From Streptomyces agglomeratus (GTDB lineage: Bacteria > Actinomycetota > Actinomycetes > Streptomycetales > Streptomycetaceae), in the NCBI RefSeq assembly GCF_001746415.1, contig NZ_MEHJ01000001.1, positions 3,493,001 through 3,557,000 of the forward strand: a stretch of 64,000 nucleotides of DNA, given 5' to 3'. The stretch's first letter is position 1; every line of letters begins with the position of its first letter. The notes under the pieces were generated by a model, which ran no database searches, was not told where the DNA came from, and was given only the letters and a program-made list of their open reading frames with translations. Below, in pieces: positions 1 to 12,702 of the stretch. Both the position numbers and the translations under genes were made by a program.

Positions 1-1702
<1,702 letters not shown>

Positions 1703-1776
1703 CGCCCTGTCCCCCGTACGTACCGTGCCCGGCTCCCCACGATAGGGGCACCCACTGACACTCCCGCCCGAAAGCA

Positions 1777-1813
1777 GCCGCCCGGCACCCCTACGAGGAG
1801 GGCGCCGGGCGGC
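1777..1813 (-). terminator. Hairpin terminator of the nuo operon
   Basis: A perfect 10-bp GC-rich inverted repeat (GCCGCCCGGC at 1777-1786, GCCGGGCGGC at 1804-1813) lies about 30 nt past the nuoN stop. There is no U-tract, as is usual for actinobacterial terminators. Confidence 0.6.
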
Positions 1814-1841
1814 GGTCGCGCGGATGGGACAGGCCGTACGG

Positions 1842-3497
1842 TCAGCGGACGAAGACTCCCGCCTGGCCGGCCAGATCAAGGAAGTACTGCGGCGCCACAC
1901 CGAGCACCAGCGTCACCACGACGCCCGTCCCGATCGCCACCATCGTCAGCGGCGACGGCACGGCGACCGTCGGGCCCTCCGGCTTCGGCTCGCTGAAGAA
2001 CATCAGGACGATCACCCGGATGTAGAAGAACGCGGCGATCGCGGACGAGATCACACCGACCACGACCAGCGCCCCGGCCCCGCCCTCGGCCGCCGCCTTG
2101 AAGACCGCGAACTTCCCCGCGAAGCCGGATGTCAGCGGGATTCCGGCGAAGGCCAGCAGGAACACCGCGAAGACGGCGGCCACCAGCGGCGAGCGCCGCC
2201 CCAGCCCCGCCCACTTCGACAGGTGCGTCGCCTCGCCGCCCGCGTCCCGCACCAGCGTGACCACGGCGAAGGCGCCGATCGTCACGAAGGAGTACGCCAG
2301 CAGGTAGAAGAGGACGGACGAGATGCCCGAGGGCCTGGTCGCGATCACACCGGCCAGGATGAATCCGGCGTGCGCGATCGACGAGTACGCCAGCAGCCGC
2401 TTGATGTCCGTCTGGGTGATCGCGACGATCGCGCCGCCCAGCATGGTGACGATCGCGATGGCCCACATCACCGGCCGCCAGTCCCACCGCAGGCCCGGCA
2501 GTACGACGTACAGCAGCCGCAGCATGGCGCCGAAGGCGGCCACCTTGGTCGCGGCGGCCATGAAGCCGGTGACCGGCGTCGGAGCGCCCTGGTAGACGTC
2601 CGGAGTCCACATGTGGAACGGGACCGCGCCGACCTTGAAGAGCAGACCCATCAGGATCATCGCGCCGCCGATCAGCAGCAGCGCGTCGTTGCCCATGGTG
2701 TCGGCCAGCGCCGGGTCGATCTGCTTGACCGTCCCGTCGACGACGCTCGCGATCCTGGCGTACGAGACCGAGCCCGCGTACCCGTACATCAGCGCGATGC
2801 CGAAGAGCAGGAACGCCGACGAGAAGGCGCCCAGCAGGAAGTACTTCACCGCGGCTTCCTGCGACATCAGCCGCTTGCGGCGGGCGACGGCGCACAGCAG
2901 GTACAGCGGGAGCGAGAAGACCTCCAGCGCCACGAAGAGCGTCAGCAGGTCGTTGGCCGCCGGGAAGACGAGCATTCCGGCCACCGCGAAGAGCATGAGC
3001 GGGAAGACCTCGGTGGTGGTGAACCCGGCCTTCACCGCCGCCTTCTCGCTCTCGCTGCCCGGTACGGACGCGGCCTGCGCGGCGAACGAGTCGACGCGGT
3101 TGCCGTGCGCGTCCGGGTCGAGCCTGCGCTCGGCGAACGTGAACACGGCGACCAGCGAGGCCAGCAGGATCGTGCCCTGGAGGAAGAGCGCCGGGCCGTC
3201 GACCGCGATGGCGCCCTCCGCCGCGATCTGCGCCTTCGTCGTGCCGTACCCGCCGGCCGCGAGCGCCACGACGGCCGCGAAGGCGGCGGTGACGGCGACG
3301 ACCGACAGGAACAGCTGCGCGTAGTACCGGGCCCTGCGCGGCACGAAGGCTTCGAGGAGTACGCCGACGACGGCGGCGCCCACGACAATGAGCGTCGGCG
3401 ACAGCTGGGCGTACTCGATGTGCGGGGCCGTGAAACCGCCCTCGGCGCTCGGCGCCGCGACCGTCGTCCACAGGCTGTGGACAGCTGATGCGCTCAC
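1842..3497 (-). CDS. nuoN: NADH-quinone oxidoreductase subunit N
   Basis: This is an antiporter-like membrane subunit of respiratory complex I (proton-pumping NADH:menaquinone oxidoreductase). The 551-residue protein is a string of hydrophobic helices with the proton_antipo_M core: the segment around residues 215-300 includes [16 protein letters not shown], a [20 protein letters not shown] block with the conserved Lys, and [12 protein letters not shown]. It is the last gene of the nuo operon. Its ATG overlaps the nuoM stop by 4 nt (ATGA), so it is translationally coupled. A hairpin follows the stop. Length and motifs are normal for the family. Confidence 0.97.
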   Translation of the reverse strand: MSASAVHSLWTTVAAPSAEGGFTAPHIEYAQLSPTLIVVGAAVVGVLLEAFVPRRARYYAQLFLSVVAVTAAFAAVVALAAGGYGTTKAQIAAEGAIAVDGPALFLQGTILLASLVAVFTFAERRLDPDAHGNRVDSFAAQAASVPGSESEKAAVKAGFTTTEVFPLMLFAVAGMLVFPAANDLLTLFVALEVFSLPLYLLCAVARRKRLMSQEAAVKYFLLGAFSSAFLLFGIALMYGYAGSVSYARIASVVDGTVKQIDPALADTMGNDALLLIGGAMILMGLLFKVGAVPFHMWTPDVYQGAPTPVTGFMAAATKVAAFGAMLRLLYVVLPGLRWDWRPVMWAIAIVTMLGGAIVAITQTDIKRLLAYSSIAHAGFILAGVIATRPSGISSVLFYLLAYSFVTIGAFAVVTLVRDAGGEATHLSKWAGLGRRSPLVAAVFAVFLLAFAGIPLTSGFAGKFAVFKAAAEGGAGALVVVGVISSAIAAFFYIRVIVLMFFSEPKPEGPTVAVPSPLTMVAIGTGVVVTLVLGVAPQYFLDLAGQAGVFVR

Positions 3498-5070
3498 TTG
3501 GCCGCCTCCGCCTCAATCTCGGGGGTGGGGTCCGTCTTGCGGACGTCGGACATGGTGTGCTTCACGGCCGGGTTGACGACGTCCGTCAGCGGCTTGGGAA
3601 ATACGCCGAGGAGCAGCAGCAGCGCGATCAGCGGGGCGACGACCACCAGCTCACGGGCCTTGAGGTCGGGCATGGCCCGCACCTCGGACCGCACGGGGCC
3701 GGTCATCGTCCGCTGGTAGAGGACGAGTGTGTAGAGCGCGGCGAGGACGATGCCGACCGTGGCGACGACCCCGGCCACCGGGTACGCCGCGAACGCCCCG
3801 ACCAGTACCAGGAATTCACTGACGAACGGCGCGAGGCCCGGCAGCGAAAGTGTCGCCAGGCTGCCGACCAGAAACGTCCCGGCGAGCACCGGGGCGACCT
3901 TCTGCACCCCGCCGTAGTCGGCGATGAGCCGCGACCCGCGCCGGGTGATCAGGAAGCCGGCCACCAGCATCAGCGCGGCCGTCGAGATCCCGTGGTTGAC
4001 CATGTAGAGCGTCGCGCCCGACTGGCCCTGGCTCGTCATCGCGAAGATGCCGAGCACGATGAAGCCGAAGTGCGAGATCGAGGCGTACGCGATCAGCCGC
4101 TTGATGTCTCGCTGGCCGACCGCCAGCAGGGCGCCGTAGATGATGCTGACCAGCGCCAGCACGATGATCACGGGCGTGGCCCACTTGCTGGCCTCCGGGA
4201 AGAGCTGGAGGCAGAAGCGCAGCATCGCGAAGGTGCCGACCTTGTCGACGACCGCCGTGATCAGCACGGCGACGGGGGCGGTCGCCTCACCCATGGCGTT
4301 GGGCAGCCAGGTGTGCAGCGGCCACAGCGGCGCCTTCACCGCGAACGCGAAGAAGAAGCCGAGGAAGAGCAGCCGCTCCGTGTTGGTCGCCATCTCCAGC
4401 TCGCCGCTCGCCCGCGCCTCGGCGATCTCGGCGAGCGAGAAGCTTCCGGCGACCACGTACAGCCCGACGACGGCGGCCAGCATGATGAGCCCGCCGGCCA
4501 GGTTGTAGAGGAGGAACTTCACGGCGGCGTACGAGCGCTGGGTGGCCGCCGCCGCGTCGGTGCCCGCGTGCGCCCGGTCCCCGAAGCCGCCGATGAGGAA
4601 GTACATCGGGATGAGCATGGCTTCGAAGAAGATGTAGAAGAGGAAGACGTCGGTGGCCTCGAAGGAGAGGATCACCATCGCTTCGACCATCAGGATCAGG
4701 GCGAAGAAGCCCTGGGTCGGGCGCCAGCGGGAGCTCTTGGTCTCCAGGGGGTCGGCGTCGTGCCAGCCCGCCAGGATGATGAAGGGGATCAGCAGCGCCG
4801 TGAGCGCGATCAGCGCGACGGCGATGCCGTCCACGCCCAGTTCGTACCTGACCCGAAGTCGGGGATCCAGGCGTGGGATTCGGTGAGCTGGTAGCGGTCG
4901 CCGCCGGGCTCGAAGCGGATGAACATGACGGCCGCCAGGACCAGCGTGGCGAGCGAGAACAGCAGCGCCAGCCACTTGGCGACCGTGCGGCGCGCGGCGG
5001 GCACGGCGGCGGTCAGGATCGCGCCGACCGCCGGGAGCACCGCCGTCGCTGTGAGCAGGGGAAAGGACAT
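3494..5070 (-). CDS. nuoM: NADH-quinone oxidoreductase subunit M, with apparent single-base frameshift
   Basis: This is an antiporter-like proton-translocating subunit of complex I. The N-terminal part begins at ATG 5070 (MSFPLLTATAVLPAVG) and runs 73 residues to AWIPDFG. The rest (VRYELGVDGIAVALIAL onward, with the conserved KAPLWPLHTWLPNA and DIKRLIAYASISHFG blocks) lies in the next frame down to 3494. The two pieces join perfectly if one G is restored in the GGG run (CCC at 4852-4854 on the plus strand). As written, the first frame stops soon after. The flanking nuo genes are intact, and codon use stays normal on both sides of the shift. This points to a sequencing or assembly error in a homopolymer, but a real lesion cannot be excluded. 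A spurious start at 4975 would give a wrong N-terminus. The gene overlaps nuoN by 4 nt. Confidence 0.9.
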
Positions 5071-5075
5071 CGTGA

Positions 5076-7016
5076 TCAGACCGCCCTCATCAGCAGGGTC
5101 GCGGCAATGAGGATCGCCGTACCACCGAACATCGAGACCGCGTACGAGCGGGCGTAGCCGTTCTGGAGCTTGCGCAGGCGGCCGGAGAGCCCGCCGACGG
5201 AGGCCGCCGTTCCGTTGACCACTCCGTCGACCAGGGTGTGGTCGACGTACACCAGCGAGCGGGTGAGGTGCTCGCCGCCGCGGACCAGGACCACGTGGTT
5301 GAAGTCGTCCTGGAGGAGGTCGCGCCGGGCGGCGCGGGTCAGCAGCGAGCCGCGCGGGGCGACGACCGGGACGGGCCCGCGTCCGTACTGGAGGTACGCG
5401 ATGGCCACGCCGGCCAGCAGCACGGCGACCGTCATGCCCGTGATGACCGGGACGCTGATCGGCGGGTGCGGGTGCTCGAACTGCGTCACCGGCTCCAGCC
5501 AGTTGACGAACCGGTCGCCGATGCTGAAGAACCCTCCCGCGAAGACCGACCCGAAGGCGAGCACGATCATCGGGATCGTCATCGACTTGGGCGACTCGTG
5601 CGGATGGGGCATCTCGCCGGGCGTGACCTCGACACCGGGCTCGACGCCGGGCACCTTGTCCGGGTCGGGGGCGGGCTGCCAGCGCTTCTCGCCGAAGAAC
5701 GTCAGGATCATCACGCGCGTCATGTAGTACGCCGTGATGCCCGCGCCCAGCAGCGTCACCGTGCCGAGGATCCAGCCCTGCGTGCCGCCCGAGGCGAAGG
5801 CCGCCTCGATGATCTTGTCCTTGGAGAAGAAGCCCGACAGTCCGGGGAAGCCGATGATGGCGAGGTAGCCGAGCCCGAACGTCACGAAGGTCACCGGCAT
5901 GTACTTCCGCAGGCCGCCGTACTTCCTCATGTCGACCTCGTCGTTCATGCCGTGCATGACCGAACCGGCGCCGAGGAAGAGGCCCGCCTTGAAGAAGCCG
6001 TGCGTCACCAGGTGCATGATCGCGAAGGCGTAGCCGATGGGGCCGAGGCCCGCCGCGAGGATCATGTAGCCGATCTGCGACATCGTCGAGCCGGCCAGCG
6101 CCTTCTTGATGTCGTCCTTCGCGCAACCGACGATCGCACCGAAGAGGAGCGTGACCGCGCCGACCACCACGACCGCCGTCTGGGCGTCGGGAGCGGCGTT
6201 GAAGATCGCGCCGGACCGGGTGATGAGGTAGACGCCGGCGGTCACCATGGTGGCGGCGTGGATGAGGGCGGAGACCGGGGTCGGGCCCTCCATCGCGTCA
6301 CCGAGCCACGACTGGAGCGGCACCTGCGCCGACTTGCCGCACGCGGCCAGCAGCAGCATCAGCCCGATGGCCGTCATCTTGCCCTCGGTCGCGTCCCCGG
6401 TCGCCCCGAGGACCGGCCCGAAGGCGAAGGTGCCGAAGGTGGTGAACATCAGCATGATGGCGATGGACAGGCCGATGTCACCGACGCGGTTGACGATGAA
6501 CGCCTTCTTGGCCGCCGTCGCCGCGCTGGGCTTGTGCTGCCAGAAGCCGATGAGCAGGTACGACGCCAGGCCGACGCCCTCCCACCCGAAGTACAGCAGC
6601 AGGTAGTTGTCGGCGACGACCAGCAGGAGCATCGCCGCGAGGAAGAGGTTCAGGTAGCCGAAGAAGCGGCGCCGGCGCTCGTCGTGCTCCATGTAGCCGA
6701 CCGAGTACAGGTGGATCAGCGTGCCCACACCCGTGATCAGCAGCACGAACGTCATCGACAGCTGGTCGAGCTGGAACGCGATGTCCCCCTGGAAGCCCTC
6801 CACGGGCACCCAGGTGTAGAGGTGCTGACGCATGGTCCGCGCCTCGACGTCGTATCCCAGCATCGCGCCGAACAGCACCACGCCGAGCACGAACGAGGCC
6901 GCCGCGAGCGCTGTGCCGATCCAGTGGCCGACACGGTCGAGCCGCCGCCCGCCGCACAGCAGGACCGCCGCTCCGAGCAAAGGCGCTGCGACGAGCAGCG
7001 CAATCAAGTTCTCCAC
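5076..7016 (-). CDS. nuoL: NADH-quinone oxidoreductase subunit L
   Basis: This is the largest antiporter-like subunit of complex I, which carries the lateral helix along the membrane arm. The 646-residue protein shows the NuoL N-terminal proton_antipo_N block ([20 protein letters not shown]) and [21 protein letters not shown] with the conserved Glu. It also has the core around [41 protein letters not shown]. The C-terminal region adds a soluble Pro/Glu-rich loop (around residues 435-470) and terminal helices. It starts at ATG 7016, 15 nt after the nuoK stop, and ends 5 nt before nuoM. Length is typical of Streptomyces NuoL. Confidence 0.97.
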   Translation of the reverse strand: MENLIALLVAAPLLGAAVLLCGGRRLDRVGHWIGTALAAASFVLGVVLFGAMLGYDVEARTMRQHLYTWVPVEGFQGDIAFQLDQLSMTFVLLITGVGTLIHLYSVGYMEHDERRRRFFGYLNLFLAAMLLLVVADNYLLLYFGWEGVGLASYLLIGFWQHKPSAATAAKKAFIVNRVGDIGLSIAIMLMFTTFGTFAFGPVLGATGDATEGKMTAIGLMLLLAACGKSAQVPLQSWLGDAMEGPTPVSALIHAATMVTAGVYLITRSGAIFNAAPDAQTAVVVVGAVTLLFGAIVGCAKDDIKKALAGSTMSQIGYMILAAGLGPIGYAFAIMHLVTHGFFKAGLFLGAGSVMHGMNDEVDMRKYGGLRKYMPVTFVTFGLGYLAIIGFPGLSGFFSKDKIIEAAFASGGTQGWILGTVTLLGAGITAYYMTRVMILTFFGEKRWQPAPDPDKVPGVEPGVEVTPGEMPHPHESPKSMTIPMIVLAFGSVFAGGFFSIGDRFVNWLEPVTQFEHPHPPISVPVITGMTVAVLLAGVAIAYLQYGRGPVPVVAPRGSLLTRAARRDLLQDDFNHVVLVRGGEHLTRSLVYVDHTLVDGVVNGTAASVGGLSGRLRKLQNGYARSYAVSMFGGTAILIAATLLMRAV

Positions 7017-7031
7017 GATTCTTGCGACCCC

Positions 7032-7331
7032 TTACAGCTTCATCAGGCTGGCGTCGTCGACCGAGGCCGAGTGGCGGGACCGGAACAGCGACACGATGAT
7101 CGCCAGACCCACCACGACCTCCGCCGCGGCGACGACCATCGTGAAGAACGCGATGATCTGGCCGTCGAGATTGCCGTGCATCCGGGAGAAGGCGACGAAC
7201 GCGAGGTTGCAGGCGTTGAGCATCAGCTCGACGCACATGAAGACGACGATCGCGTTCCGCCGGATCAGCACACCCGCGGCGCCGATGGTGAACAACAGCG
7301 CCGCGAGATACAGGTAGTTGACCGGATTCAC
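7032..7331 (-). CDS. nuoK: NADH-quinone oxidoreductase subunit K
   Basis: This is a small membrane subunit of complex I. The 99-residue protein starts at GTG 7331, which overlaps the nuoJ stop by 4 nt (GTGA). Three hydrophobic helices are evident, with the conserved glutamates in [16 protein letters not shown] and [14 protein letters not shown] that belong to the proton path. The start was chosen because it keeps the usual 99-100 residue length; longer readings of this frame run into nuoJ sequence. Confidence 0.96.
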   Translation of the reverse strand: MNPVNYLYLAALLFTIGAAGVLIRRNAIVVFMCVELMLNACNLAFVAFSRMHGNLDGQIIAFFTMVVAAAEVVVGLAIIVSLFRSRHSASVDDASLMKL

Positions 7332-8197
7332 TTGGCGACCTCCGATTCGTCCTGGTCCCGGCCGTTCTCCCGGCCGTTCTCCCGGCCGTTCTCGCGGCCG
7401 TTCTCGCGGCCGAGCCGCTCCTCGGAGCGCTGCTCCAGCGCCTTGAGGTCGGCCATCGCCTCGCTCGACACGTCGCGGATCTGACCGCGCCCGCGCAGCG
7501 TCTTGTTGACGGTGAGCTCGGACGGGGTGCCGTCCGGCAGCAGACCGGCGATGTCCACCGCGTTGTGCCGGGCGTACACACCGGGTGCGGGCAGCGGCGG
7601 CAGGTGCTTGCCGCGCACGCGCTCCTCGGACATCTCCCGCTGCGTCATGGCGCGCTCGGTGCGCTCGCGGTGCGTGAGCACCATCGCGCCGACGGTCGCC
7701 GTGATGAGCAGGGCGCCGGTGAGCTCGAAGGCGAAGACGTACTTGGTGAAGATGAGTTCGGCCAGGCCCTCGACGTTTCCGCCGCTCGCGGCGTTCGCCC
7801 GGCCCAGCCCGTTGAAGGTGGACAGCGATGCCTGTCCGATCCCGGCCATCAGCAGGATCCCGAACCCGAGGCCGCAGCCGGCGGCCAGCCAGCGCTGCCC
7901 CTTGAGGGTCTCCTTCAGGGAGTCGGCGGCCGTGACACCGACGAGCATGACCACGAAGAGGAACAGCATCATGATCGCGCCGGTGTAGACGACGATCTGG
8001 ACGACACCGAGGAAGTACGCGCCGTTGGCGAGGTAGAAGACCGCCAGGACGATCATGGTCCCGGCCAGGCACAGCGCGCTGTGCACCGCCTTCTTCATCA
8101 GGATGGTGCACAGTGCCCCGACGACGGCGACCGTACCGAGCACCCAGAACTGCACGGCCTCGCCGGTCGAAGTGGCGGAGGCGGCGAGAGCGTTCAT
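7328..8197 (-). CDS. nuoJ: NADH-quinone oxidoreductase subunit J with repetitive C-terminal tail
   Basis: This is a membrane subunit of complex I. The 289-residue protein has five helices in its first 180 residues, including the conserved [20 protein letters not shown] segment and an [19 protein letters not shown] helix. The remaining third is a charged cytoplasmic tail, longer than in E. coli NuoJ, ending in four tandem Gly-Arg-Glu-Asn units. The tail looks disordered and is probably free to vary. The ATG overlaps the nuoI stop by 4 nt. A long NuoJ tail is, from memory, common in streptomycetes; the exact GREN array is a local expansion. Confidence 0.95.
   Translation of the reverse strand: MNALAASATSTGEAVQFWVLGTVAVVGALCTILMKKAVHSALCLAGTMIVLAVFYLANGAYFLGVVQIVVYTGAIMMLFLFVVMLVGVTAADSLKETLKGQRWLAAGCGLGFGILLMAGIGQASLSTFNGLGRANAASGGNVEGLAELIFTKYVFAFELTGALLITATVGAMVLTHRERTERAMTQREMSEERVRGKHLPPLPAPGVYARHNAVDIAGLLPDGTPSELTVNKTLRGRGQIRDVSSEAMADLKALEQRSEERLGRENGRENGRENGRENGRDQDESEVAK
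7359..7412 (-). repeat. 12-bp tandem repeat inside nuoJ
   Basis: Four contiguous 12-nt units of CGGCCGTTCTC(C/G) type fill 7359-7406, followed by half a unit. They encode (Gly-Arg-Glu-Asn)4. Units one and two end in CC while units three and four end in CG, so the array looks like slippage or unequal exchange with little divergence. Being in multiples of three, copy number changes would not break the frame. Confidence 0.9.
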
Positions 8198-8844
8198 GCC
8201 CCGATCACCTTCTCCGTGGTCGGCTCGTCCTCACCGAAGGTCGACGCGGCCTCCTGGGGCCGCTCGCCCTTGCTGTGCGCCACCTGCCGCTCCGTGCCCG
8301 GCGCGGCCTCGGTCACCAGGCCCCGGTAGTAGTCCTGCTCGTCCATGCCGGGGAAGACCGAGTGCGGCGCCTCGACCATGCCCTCCTCCAGACCGGCGAG
8401 GAGCTGCTCCTTGGTGTAGATGAGCGACTCGCGGCTGCTGTCGGCCAGTTCGAACTCGTTCGTCATCGTCAGCGCGCGCGTGGGGCACGCCTCGATGCAC
8501 AGGCCGCACAGGATGCACCGGGCGTAGTTGATCTGGTAGACGCGGCCGTACCGCTCACCCGGGGAGTAACGCTCCTCCTCGGTGTTCTCCGCGCCCTCCA
8601 CATAGATCGCGTCGGCCGGACAGGCCCAGGCGCACAGCTCGCACCCGATGCACTTCTCCAGACCGTCCGGATGGCGGTTGAGCTGGTGCCGGCCGTGGAA
8701 GCGCGGCGCCGTCGTCTTCTGCTGCTCCGGGTACTGCTCGGTCAGCCGCTTCTTGAACATGGCCTTGAAGGTCACGCCGAAGCCGGCCACCGGGTTCTGC
8801 CAGGGCGTCCGGGGGGCTTCCCCCGGCTTTGGGGTGTCAGGCAT
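8194..8844 (-). CDS. nuoI: NADH-quinone oxidoreductase subunit I
   Basis: This is the peripheral 8Fe ferredoxin-like subunit carrying clusters N6a and N6b of complex I. The 216-residue protein has two CxxCxxCxxxCP motifs, [12 protein letters not shown] (about residues 65-76) and [12 protein letters not shown] (about 110-121), which ligate two [4Fe-4S] clusters. The C-terminus is extended and acidic, as expected for actinobacterial NuoI. I take ATG 8844 ([11 protein letters not shown]). An upstream reading to 8892 would overlap nuoH by 56 nt, whereas this start overlaps it by 8 nt. Confidence 0.95.
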   Translation of the reverse strand: MPDTPKPGEAPRTPWQNPVAGFGVTFKAMFKKRLTEQYPEQQKTTAPRFHGRHQLNRHPDGLEKCIGCELCAWACPADAIYVEGAENTEEERYSPGERYGRVYQINYARCILCGLCIEACPTRALTMTNEFELADSSRESLIYTKEQLLAGLEEGMVEAPHSVFPGMDEQDYYRGLVTEAAPGTERQVAHSKGERPQEAASTFGEDEPTTEKVIGA

Positions 8845-10198
8845 CGTCGGCCTCCTTACCGTCACTCTTAGTGTCCGGCCCACCACTGACAATCAGCTCG
8901 CGCTCGTGGCGCGGTCGCCTGCGGGGCACGGGTGGCAACTCCTGGCCGGGCAGCGGGGGCACCGGGAATCCGCCCGCCATCGGGTCGAAAGCGGGTGGTT
9001 CCTCCCCGTCCCGCGCCGCCTTCTCCTTCTCCTTCTTGTCGCGGAAGATGTCGGCGACGAAGGACAGGAGCAGGATCGCGACGATCGCCCCGGCGACGTA
9101 GAGCACGATGTTCTGGAATTCCACGTTCTCGTTACGCATCGCGCGCACCGTGGCGACCAGCATCAGCCAGACCACCGAGACCGGGATCAGGACCTTCCAG
9201 CCGAGCTTCATCAGCTGGTCGTAGCGCACGCGCGGCAGCGTGCCGCGCAGCCAGATGAAGAAGAACAGCAGCAGCTGGACCTTGACGACGAACCAGAGCA
9301 TCGGCCACCAGCCGTGGTTCGCGCCCTCCCAGAAGGTGCTGATCGGATACGGGGCCCGCCAGCCGCCCAGGAAGAGGGTGACCGAGACCGCCGAGACGGT
9401 GACCATGTTGACGTATTCCGCCAGCATGAACAGCGCGAACTTGATCGACGAGTACTCGGTGTTGAAGCCGCCGACCAGGTCGCCCTCGGACTCCGGCATG
9501 TCGAAGGGGGCGCGGTTCGTCTCGCCCACCATCGTGACGACGTAGATGATGAAGGACACCGGCAGCAGGATGATGAACCAGCGGTCCTGCTGCGCCTCGA
9601 CGATCGCCGAGGTCGACATCGACCCGGAGTAGAGGAACACCGAGGCGAAGGCCGCGCCCATGGCGATCTCGTACGAGATCATCTGCGCGCAGGAGCGCAG
9701 GCCGCCGAGCAGCGGGTACGTCGACCCCGAGGACCAGCCCGCGAGCACGATGCCGTAGATACCGACCGAGGCGATCGCGAGGATGTAGAGCATCGCGATC
9801 GGCAGGTCGGTCAGCTGCATCGTGGTGCGCTGCCCGAAGATCGAGATCTCGTTGCCGGCCGGGCCGAACGGGATGACCGCGATGGCCATGAAGGCTGGGA
9901 TCGCCGCGACGACCGGGGCAAGGATGTAAACCACCTTGTCCGCCCGCTTGACGATCACGTCCTCCTTGAGCATCAGCTTGACGCCGTCCGCGAGGGACTG
10001 GAGGAGGCCCCACGGACCGTGCCGGTTGGGGCCGATGCGCAGCTGCATCCAGGCGACGACCTTGCGCTCCCACACGATGGAGAAGAGCACGGTGATCATC
10101 AGGAAGGCGAAGCAGAAGACGGCCTTGACCGCGACGAGCCACCACGGGTCGCGCCCGAACATGGACAGGTCCTCGGCCGCGAGAAGCATCGTGTTCAC
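8837..10198 (-). CDS. nuoH: NADH-quinone oxidoreductase subunit H
   Basis: This membrane subunit forms part of the quinone-binding chamber of complex I. The 453-residue protein has about eight helices and the family signatures [22 protein letters not shown] and a [20 protein letters not shown] loop rich in conserved acidic residues. A Pro-rich, charged C-terminal tail of about 70 residues extends beyond the core. It starts at GTG 10198, overlapping the nuoG stop by 4 nt. An ATG nine bases further in (10189) is the alternative. Confidence 0.96.
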   Translation of the reverse strand: MNTMLLAAEDLSMFGRDPWWLVAVKAVFCFAFLMITVLFSIVWERKVVAWMQLRIGPNRHGPWGLLQSLADGVKLMLKEDVIVKRADKVVYILAPVVAAIPAFMAIAVIPFGPAGNEISIFGQRTTMQLTDLPIAMLYILAIASVGIYGIVLAGWSSGSTYPLLGGLRSCAQMISYEIAMGAAFASVFLYSGSMSTSAIVEAQQDRWFIILLPVSFIIYVVTMVGETNRAPFDMPESEGDLVGGFNTEYSSIKFALFMLAEYVNMVTVSAVSVTLFLGGWRAPYPISTFWEGANHGWWPMLWFVVKVQLLLFFFIWLRGTLPRVRYDQLMKLGWKVLIPVSVVWLMLVATVRAMRNENVEFQNIVLYVAGAIVAILLLSFVADIFRDKKEKEKAARDGEEPPAFDPMAGGFPVPPLPGQELPPVPRRRPRHERELIVSGGPDTKSDGKEADDA

Positions 10199-12702
10199 GC
10201 GGTCACCTCCGGTACGTCGCTGGTGGCGGTGGCGGCGGCCGGGCCGATGCGGACGACCTGTCCGGGTACCGCGCCGGTGTCGGTGGCGACGCCGCCGCCC
10301 GTCGAGTTCAGCGGCAGCCACACGACGCGGTCGGGCATCGCCGTAACCTGGAGCGGCAGTTCGACCGTTCCGGCGGGGCCGGTGACGGCCAGCAGGTCGC
10401 CGTCCTTGACGCCGGTGCCCGCCGCGGTGGTGGCGGAGAGCCGGGCGACGGCCGCGTGCCGGGTGCCGGCGAGCGCCTCGTCGCCGTCCTGGAGCCGGCC
10501 CTGGTCGAGCAGCAGCCGGTGCCCCGCGAGCACGGCCTCGCCGGCGCCGGGACGCGGCAGCGGCTGGGCGGACTCGGCGGGGTCGGTGGCGTGCGCCCCG
10601 CCCCAGGCGCCGAGCCGGTCCATCTCGCGGCGTACGGCCCGTACGTCCGGCAGCGCGAAGTGCACGTCAAGGGCGTCGGCCAGCATGTGCAGGACCCGCG
10701 CGTCCTCGGGGGCGAGCGTGCGCGTCATCTGGTCGGGCTTGAGGGCCGCCTCGAACATGCGCGCCCTGCCCTCCCAGTTGAGGAAGGTGCCGGACTTCTC
10801 CGCGACGGCGGCGACCGGAAGGACGACGTCGGCCCGGTCCGTCACCTCGCTGGGCCGCAGCTCCAGGGAGACGATGAAACCGGCCTGGCCGAGGGCTTCG
10901 CGCGCGCGTACCGGGTCGGGGAGGTCCGCGACCTCGACGCCCGCCACGAGCAGCGCGGCGATCTCGCCGGTGGCCGCCGCCTCGATGATCTGGCCGGTGT
11001 CGCGCCCGTAACGGCTCGGCAGTTCGGCCACCCGCCAGACCGCCGCCACCTCGTCCCGCGCGCGCGGGTCGGTGGCCGGGCGGCCACCGGGCAGCAGCGC
11101 GGGCAACGCGCCCGCCTCGACGGCCCCGCGCTCACCGGCCCGGCGCGGGATCCACACCAGGGAGGCGCCGGTCGCGGTGGCGGCCCGGACAGCGGCCGTG
11201 TACGCGCCGGGCACGGCGGCCAGCCGCTCGCCGACGACGATCACCGCGCCGTCGGCGCGCAGCACCTCGGCGGCCACGAGCCCTTCGGCGTCGAGTCCCG
11301 TATTGCCCGCGATCGCGTCGAGCCACTCCGGTTCGGTGCCGGGCGCGGCGGGAAGCAGCGTGCCGCCCGCCTTCGTCAGGCCGCGGGTCGCGTGCGTCGC
11401 GACGGCGAACGTGCGCTGCCCGTGCTTGCGGTGGGCCTTGCGCAGCCGCAGGAAGACGCCGGGGGCCTCCTCCTCGGACTCGATGCCGGCGAGCAGTACG
11501 GCGGGCGCCTTCTCCAGCGCCCTGTACGTGACGCCGCTGCCGTCGAGGTCGCGTCCGCGTCCGGCGACCCGCGACGCCAGGAAGTCGGCCTCCTCGCCGC
11601 TGTGCACGCGCGCGCGGAAGTCGATGTCGTTGGTGTCCAGGGCGACGCGGGCGAACTTGGCGTAGGCGTACGCGTCCTCGACGGTGAGCCGGCCGCCGGT
11701 CAGGACACCGGCCCGCCCGCGCGCCGCCGAGAGCCCCCGGGCCGCCGCTTCGAGCGCCTCGGGCCAGCTCGCCGGCTCCAGTACGCCCGCCTCGTTGCGG
11801 ACGAGCGGAGTGGTGAGCCGGTCGGGGCGCTGCGCGTAGCGGAAGCCGAAGCGCCCCTTGTCGCAGATCCACTCCTCGTTGACCTCGGGGTCGTCGGCCG
11901 CCATGCGCCGCATGACCTTGCCGCGCCGGTGGTCGGTGCGGGTCGCGCAGCCGCCCGCGCAGTGCTCGCAGACCGACGGCGAGGACACGAGGTCGAAGGG
12001 CCGCGACCGGAAGCGGTACGCCGCCGAGGTTAGCGCGCCCACCGGGCAGATCTGGATGGTGTTCCCGGAGAAGTACGACTGGAAGGGGTCACCCTCGCCG
12101 GTGCCGACCTGCTGGAGCGCGCCGCGCTCCAGCAGCTCGATCATCGGGTCGCCCGCGATCTGGTTGGAGAAGCGGGTGCAGCGCGCGCACAGCACGCACC
12201 GCTCGCGGTCCAGCAGCACCTGCGTGGAGATCGGGACGGGCTTCTCGAACGTCCGCTTCTTGCCTTCGAAGCGGGACTCCGCGTCGCCGTGGGACATCGC
12301 CTGGTTCTGGAGCGGGCACTCGCCGCCCTTGTCGCAGACCGGGCAGTCCAGCGGGTGGTTGATCAGCAGCAGTTCCATCACACCGCGCTGCGCCTTCTCG
12401 GCGACCGGCGAGGAGAGCTGGGACTTGACCACCATGCCGTCGGTGCAGGTGATGGTGCACGACGCCATGGGCTTGCGCTGGCCCTCCACCTCGACGATGC
12501 ACTGGCGGCAGGCGCCGGCCGGGTCGAGGAGCGGGTGGTCGCAGAAGCGCGGGATCTCGATGCCGAGCAGTTCGGCGGCCCGGATGACCAGCGTCCCCTT
12601 GGGGACGGAGATCTCGATGCCGTCGATCGTCAGGGAGACGAGATCTTCGGGCGGGACCGCCGCCTCGCCGCCTCCGGAGGGAGCACTTGTCGTGACGGTC
12701 AT
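10195..12702 (-). CDS. nuoG: NADH-quinone oxidoreductase subunit G
   Basis: This is the largest peripheral subunit of complex I and carries several iron-sulfur clusters. The 835-residue protein begins with a [2Fe-2S] ferredoxin domain ([16 protein letters not shown], then ASCTITC). Next come the His-Cys [4Fe-4S] motif ([18 protein letters not shown]) and a second Cys set ([11 protein letters not shown] ... ICPVGAL). The molybdopterin-oxidoreductase-like body starts at [19 protein letters not shown]. The C-terminal half is a degenerate molybdopterin fold. The gene overlaps nuoF by 4 nt (ATGA) and nuoH by 4 nt. Confidence 0.97.
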   Translation of the reverse strand: MTVTTSAPSGGGEAAVPPEDLVSLTIDGIEISVPKGTLVIRAAELLGIEIPRFCDHPLLDPAGACRQCIVEVEGQRKPMASCTITCTDGMVVKSQLSSPVAEKAQRGVMELLLINHPLDCPVCDKGGECPLQNQAMSHGDAESRFEGKKRTFEKPVPISTQVLLDRERCVLCARCTRFSNQIAGDPMIELLERGALQQVGTGEGDPFQSYFSGNTIQICPVGALTSAAYRFRSRPFDLVSSPSVCEHCAGGCATRTDHRRGKVMRRMAADDPEVNEEWICDKGRFGFRYAQRPDRLTTPLVRNEAGVLEPASWPEALEAAARGLSAARGRAGVLTGGRLTVEDAYAYAKFARVALDTNDIDFRARVHSGEEADFLASRVAGRGRDLDGSGVTYRALEKAPAVLLAGIESEEEAPGVFLRLRKAHRKHGQRTFAVATHATRGLTKAGGTLLPAAPGTEPEWLDAIAGNTGLDAEGLVAAEVLRADGAVIVVGERLAAVPGAYTAAVRAATATGASLVWIPRRAGERGAVEAGALPALLPGGRPATDPRARDEVAAVWRVAELPSRYGRDTGQIIEAAATGEIAALLVAGVEVADLPDPVRAREALGQAGFIVSLELRPSEVTDRADVVLPVAAVAEKSGTFLNWEGRARMFEAALKPDQMTRTLAPEDARVLHMLADALDVHFALPDVRAVRREMDRLGAWGGAHATDPAESAQPLPRPGAGEAVLAGHRLLLDQGRLQDGDEALAGTRHAAVARLSATTAAGTGVKDGDLLAVTGPAGTVELPLQVTAMPDRVVWLPLNSTGGGVATDTGAVPGQVVRIGPAAATATSDVPEVTA

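Noticed and set aside
3494..4975. nuoM starting at 4975
   Set aside because: The first 41 residues of that reading are out-of-frame and unlike NuoM; the true N-terminus is in another frame from ATG 5070.
5238..7484. Long plus-strand ORF of 748 codons over nuoL and neighbours
   Set aside because: It is antisense to well-supported nuo genes; its Arg/Asp/His/Gln-rich translation and poor third-position bias are typical of GC-rich shadow frames.
8844..8892. nuoI starting at 8892
   Set aside because: The extra 16 residues are basic and unconserved-looking and would overlap nuoH by 56 nt; ATG 8844 gives a normal start.
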